This document shows positions 7,433-10,220 of a stretch of 10,220 bases of DNA, one piece after another. Position 1 is the stretch's first letter, and each line of letters starts with the position of its first letter. The notes under the pieces were generated by a model. That model saw only the letters and a list, made by a program, of their open reading frames with translations. It was not told where the DNA came from and did no database searches. The stretch is from Candidatus Fischerbacteria bacterium RBG_13_37_8 (GTDB lineage Bacteria; Acidobacteriota; HRBIN11; MFGW01), in assembly GCA_001780385.1 (NCBI GenBank), contig MFGW01000120.1, positions 9,804 through 20,023 of the forward strand, given 5' to 3'. The position numbers and the translations under genes were made by a program.

Positions 7433-8890
7433 TCATTTTGTTTTTTCATATATTCTGATCCATTTTTTGATGGCCGCGGTAAGTTCCTGAACGAGAGAGC
7501 TGCCTGTGCCATGGATTGGGCGAAGTTCTTCTGCCAGCTCGGTGTGGCCTTTTCTATCCAGCCAGGAGGAGATAATATCATTATCGGAATAAGGTGCCAG
7601 TATCTCCGGCGGGATTACCTGTAGCATGTCCAATAATTGCCGCAGTGTAAACACTTTGATATCGCCTACTATAAGCGGAGTGTGATGCATGCGCTGCATC
7701 TCGTGTTTCAATGCCGTACGCAGGACAGTGATCATTTTTTTGCCACGGTGTTTTTGCGGTCGTAATTCGTCACCAAGTTCCCGGAGGCTGTGCATGTAGA
7801 ACCAGGTTGAGAATTTGTCTTTTTCACCGTATGTTTTCATTATTAAGCGTAATCTCTCAGCATCTGGGTTCTCGCTTTCTGCCTGCAGTAATAGATTATA
7901 TATATCATGCAGGTTTTTCAGTCTGTGTAATACTTTACCATGCTCATCGTGAATAACAAAATCACCCATGCCGGTAAAATCATGGATATAATTGCGCAGC
8001 ATTTCCAGACTGCCCGGATCGCCCTTCGGCAGGACAAATTCTGCCGGTGCAAGTTCGGCAGCTTCTTTCGCTTTCGATGCGATGATAATAGGAATGCGTG
8101 CGTAATATTTATTGACGAGGCGGATAAGGTCTTTTCCGGCATCGCAATTAAGCTCCTCACCTCTGGGAAAAAAAATATCCGTGATCAAACAAATGACTTT
8201 ATCACCGAAACCGCAGGCATGATAATTTTTGCTGATGGCGTTTTCATCCTCGGCACCGAATAAAAACCGGATCGCTTCTTCGTAAGTGCGTGTTATTTTC
8301 ACGCATGCACGTTGTCCAATAATGGTGTAAAGTGTGGGGAGAAACTGCGAGGGCCAGCTTGGCTCATCATCAACGATAAGAACAATAAAACGGCGTGAAT
8401 CTGAATGTTTCTCGATGTTGAGATAATCCTCGGCAGCTCTTACTATTGAAGTAATGATATGGTCGGGAGTTAATTCATACCTGTCGACAGCAAACACAAG
8501 ATCAGCGAGAACAGTGTTGGGGAATTCTTTTGCAGCTACGGTAGGCGGTGCACAGTGAATGAGCTTATGGTACGATACAAGAACTATCACGAGATTGGAA
8601 TTATTGCGACGAATTTTATCTGCATCAATAAGGTTTATGGCTACATCATCAAGAATTAAGACACTGGCTCTATCGGAACTTAGGGCGGATACTGCCAGCG
8701 GATTGACAAGCACAGTAACATCCGTCCACGGCATTTGCGCTTGAACGGTGCGGTGTGATTGTCGCACTGCCTCATCAGCTGAAAAAATTATCACCTGCTC
8801 CATTTTGACAGGATTGATTATACGCGGAATAAAAGGATACTCCTTTTGTGAGCGACCGGCATGAGGTTGAGAATTGCTCTTTTTTTTCAT
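7433..8890 (-). CDS. Tandem receiver-domain protein with duplicated C-terminal helical module
   Basis: This is a 485-residue protein. I choose the ATG at 8890-8888 because it overlaps the TGA of the upstream gene as ATGA; a TTG at 8923 would add 11 residues. Residues 31-155 form a receiver-like fold with LILDD (D81, D82) and S106 but no clear conserved lysine, so it is likely a pseudo-receiver. Residues 167-307 form a second receiver with the full set: acidic IVDDE (174-176), phosphoacceptor D238 in LITDIFFPRG, S272 and K289 in LPKGD. After GDFVIHD (309-315) come two copies of a helical module, each with a Trp and an LRP motif (FSTW/LRP at 360-378, SSW/LRP at 441-458). There is no DNA-binding or kinase domain. 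Relatives place this receiver plus module in front of a PPDK-like domain in one chain; here it is a separate gene coupled to one. The role is probably a phosphorylation-controlled adaptor (inference). Confidence 0.8.
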   Translation of the reverse strand: MKKKSNSQPHAGRSQKEYPFIPRIINPVKMEQVIIFSADEAVRQSHRTVQAQMPWTDVTVLVNPLAVSALSSDRASVLILDDVAINLIDADKIRRNNSNLVIVLVSYHKLIHCAPPTVAAKEFPNTVLADLVFAVDRYELTPDHIITSIVRAAEDYLNIEKHSDSRRFIVLIVDDEPSWPSQFLPTLYTIIGQRACVKITRTYEEAIRFLFGAEDENAISKNYHACGFGDKVICLITDIFFPRGEELNCDAGKDLIRLVNKYYARIPIIIASKAKEAAELAPAEFVLPKGDPGSLEMLRNYIHDFTGMGDFVIHDEHGKVLHRLKNLHDIYNLLLQAESENPDAERLRLIMKTYGEKDKFSTWFYMHSLRELGDELRPQKHRGKKMITVLRTALKHEMQRMHHTPLIVGDIKVFTLRQLLDMLQVIPPEILAPYSDNDIISSWLDRKGHTELAEELRPIHGTGSSLVQELTAAIKKWIRIYEKTK

Positions 8891-10220
8891 TTGACTTGCT
8901 CTTTTTCCGCAATGACGACACAACGCTGATTGACTGAATCAGCATAAATGGTCACCGGTTTTGGAAAGGATAATAAATACAGTGGCTCATTCGTATCGGG
9001 AGGCGAGAAAAACCATGCATCGAGTTTATCCTGCATGGGCGAGATATATCCATAAAAAATGTTATTACTCATGATATTAGTGAGGAAATGAGTCCCCTGC
9101 GTGCCGTACATTCTTGCCTGCATTCTTTTTTGATCCTCGTCAAAACCACCCTGTATCATATAAAGGAAATGACTGCCGTAGATACCGCCGGTTTGACAAT
9201 CCTCTTCCGGCAACGGTTCCGCACGCCCAGCTATATCCACTCCATATTCAAATATTGCGACTGCCTGATTGACATCCTTATAATCTACATTTATGCCCCA
9301 ATCGCGGTTGGTGCTGCCAAGCCTGCCCGGAATTATCGCCATGTAGCTTTCGCCTTTTTCACGCATGCGGTGATTTATCTCCGCAATTTTTTCCCGTACT
9401 GTATCGTGACGGTCTTTTGAATAAAGAAAAGGTGATACTACCAGGGCATATTTGATATCTCTTTTTATGCCATGTCCCTGTAAATTACCGAGTGAGATAT
9501 ATACATGTTCAGCTTGCCCCGGAATAGCTATTGCTTCATAACTTATTTCAGGAAGAAGCGTGAGTTGAACAACATGAAAAATACCATCTTCATACGGTTT
9601 TTTTCTGAAATCAATATTAAATACGAATTCGATCTGGAAATGCGATGCTATCTTTGCAGAGATCGTCTCCATTATTTTTTCGAGACCTGTTTTAAATCCG
9701 AAATGATTGTGCTGTACCAGTTCCTCGATAGTGATGATTTGATTCTTGAGACCGAGTAATTTTATCTTATGAAAATTTGCCAGGCGCACGTGCAATTTCG
9801 ACATAGTTTCTAATTCTTCACCGCGAAGATCTTTATTCTTTGACATGTCGAGCGCATAAAAATATTTCTGACCAGCGCCTATTCGCATGTATTTCAAAGG
9901 CAGCGGATTGCTGATAGTTGCCATTGAAATAACAGGGAAATCATCCAGCACCGTCGCATATCCATGCCCAAATGCAATGCGTGCAAATCCTTCCTTCGGA
10001 TTCTGTGTTTTTAAAGCATGCGGGAAGAATGAATTCGCAACACCGGATATATACGGGTAATAGAAGAGCCCTGCGAGTGTATCATCATAGATCCCCGGTA
10101 TTGGATTGATAACGATTGCCATTTTTTCCCGCTCACCCGATTCCTGCTTGCGGATAAAATGATCATAGATAGAACATATTGCTGAACGGAATTGATTAAA
10201 ACGCACGGAGCGCTCCGGAT
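8887..10220 (-). CDS. Divergent PPDK-like protein with terminal GRxGS/GTHF domain, 5' end beyond window
   Basis: The frame is open to the right edge. A GTG at 10206 is in frame, but PPDK homology is already under way there (FRSAICSIYDHFIRK matches CEAIKYIYASTFFKQ in the plus-strand gene), so the gene is truncated. Matching blocks to that paralogue are EKMAIVINPIPG, YYPYISGVANSFF, GFARIAFGHG, FYALDM, FQIEFVFN, VVQLTLLP, GRLGSTNRDWGI and GTQGTHFLTNI. Several ATP-grasp residues differ: Q to N after MAIVI, GLG to GHG, and the QxRP arginine is lost (QLTLLP). It may bind nucleotide poorly or act as a pseudo-enzyme. It also carries two HF motifs, GSHFLYMI and GTHFLTNI, about 33 residues apart, where the paralogue has one. 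No swivel histidine domain is seen. It is translationally coupled (ATGA) to the receiver gene downstream. Any N-terminal receiver domain would lie outside the window. Confidence 0.75.
   Translation of the reverse strand, partial: PERSVRFNQFRSAICSIYDHFIRKQESGEREKMAIVINPIPGIYDDTLAGLFYYPYISGVANSFFPHALKTQNPKEGFARIAFGHGYATVLDDFPVISMATISNPLPLKYMRIGAGQKYFYALDMSKNKDLRGEELETMSKLHVRLANFHKIKLLGLKNQIITIEELVQHNHFGFKTGLEKIMETISAKIASHFQIEFVFNIDFRKKPYEDGIFHVVQLTLLPEISYEAIAIPGQAEHVYISLGNLQGHGIKRDIKYALVVSPFLYSKDRHDTVREKIAEINHRMREKGESYMAIIPGRLGSTNRDWGINVDYKDVNQAVAIFEYGVDIAGRAEPLPEEDCQTGGIYGSHFLYMIQGGFDEDQKRMQARMYGTQGTHFLTNIMSNNIFYGYISPMQDKLDAWFFSPPDTNEPLYLLSFPKPVTIYADSVNQRCVVIAEKEQVK

Noticed and set aside
7433..8923. 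TTG at 8923 as start of the receiver protein
   Set aside because: The ATG at 8890 makes a 4 bp ATGA overlap with the upstream stop codon, a typical coupled start. The extra 11 residues (MCRHCGKRASQ) look like translated upstream coding sequence.
8887..10206. GTG at 10206 as the true start of the minus-strand PPDK-like gene
   Set aside because: The frame stays open to the window edge, and PPDK homology is already mid-domain at this point, with the VRSS and AGVY motifs missing. The gene must begin further right.

Overview
The window looks like a chromosomal stretch from an uncultured or environmental Gram-negative bacterium. The base composition is moderately AT-rich. The best guess is the Bacteroidota/Ignavibacteriota/Chlorobi assemblage. 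This rests on a YwqK/MORN-type protein, a DUF1579 secreted protein, an uncharacterised PEP-synthase-like family combined with receiver domains, and a GGCACAAA octamer repeat that I recall as common in such genomes. Good Shine-Dalgarno sequences (AAGGAGGAG, AGGAG) argue against classical Bacteroidia, which use them little. The taxonomic call is weak.

Layout. (i) 1-399, + strand: 3' end of a MORN-like repeat protein, cut by the left edge. (ii) 532-5358, - strand: a two-gene unit in which a 1396-residue exported ankyrin-repeat protein with a long helical-repeat C-terminal region is followed after 18 bp by a DUF1579 exported protein or lipoprotein. (iii) 5359-5573: divergent intergenic region with a good sigma70-like promoter facing right. 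(iv) 5574-7427, + strand: a PEP/pyruvate-binding (PPDK N-terminal ATP-grasp-like) protein with an in-frame octamer-repeat insertion. (v) 7433-10220, - strand, convergent with (iv) at a 5 bp gap: two translationally coupled genes. The first is a second, divergent PPDK-like protein cut by the right edge. The second is a protein with two receiver-like domains and a duplicated C-terminal helical module.

The most interesting part is 5.5-10.2 kb. As I recall the family, receiver domain(s), a short 'FSxW...LRP' helical module, a PPDK-N-like ATP-grasp and a terminal 'GRWGS...GTHFF' domain usually lie in one polypeptide of about 900-1000 residues annotated as phosphoenolpyruvate synthase or PEP/pyruvate-binding protein. 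None has a characterised function that I know of. Here the parts are split over separate genes. One ATP-grasp copy keeps the expected nucleotide-binding residues, while the other has lost several. No phosphohistidine swivel domain or PEP-binding barrel is present in either, so these are unlikely to be true PEP synthases. The working idea (inference) is a receiver-linked nucleotide-sensing or phosphotransfer system made of an active-looking and an inactive-looking ATP-grasp paralogue plus a receiver adaptor.
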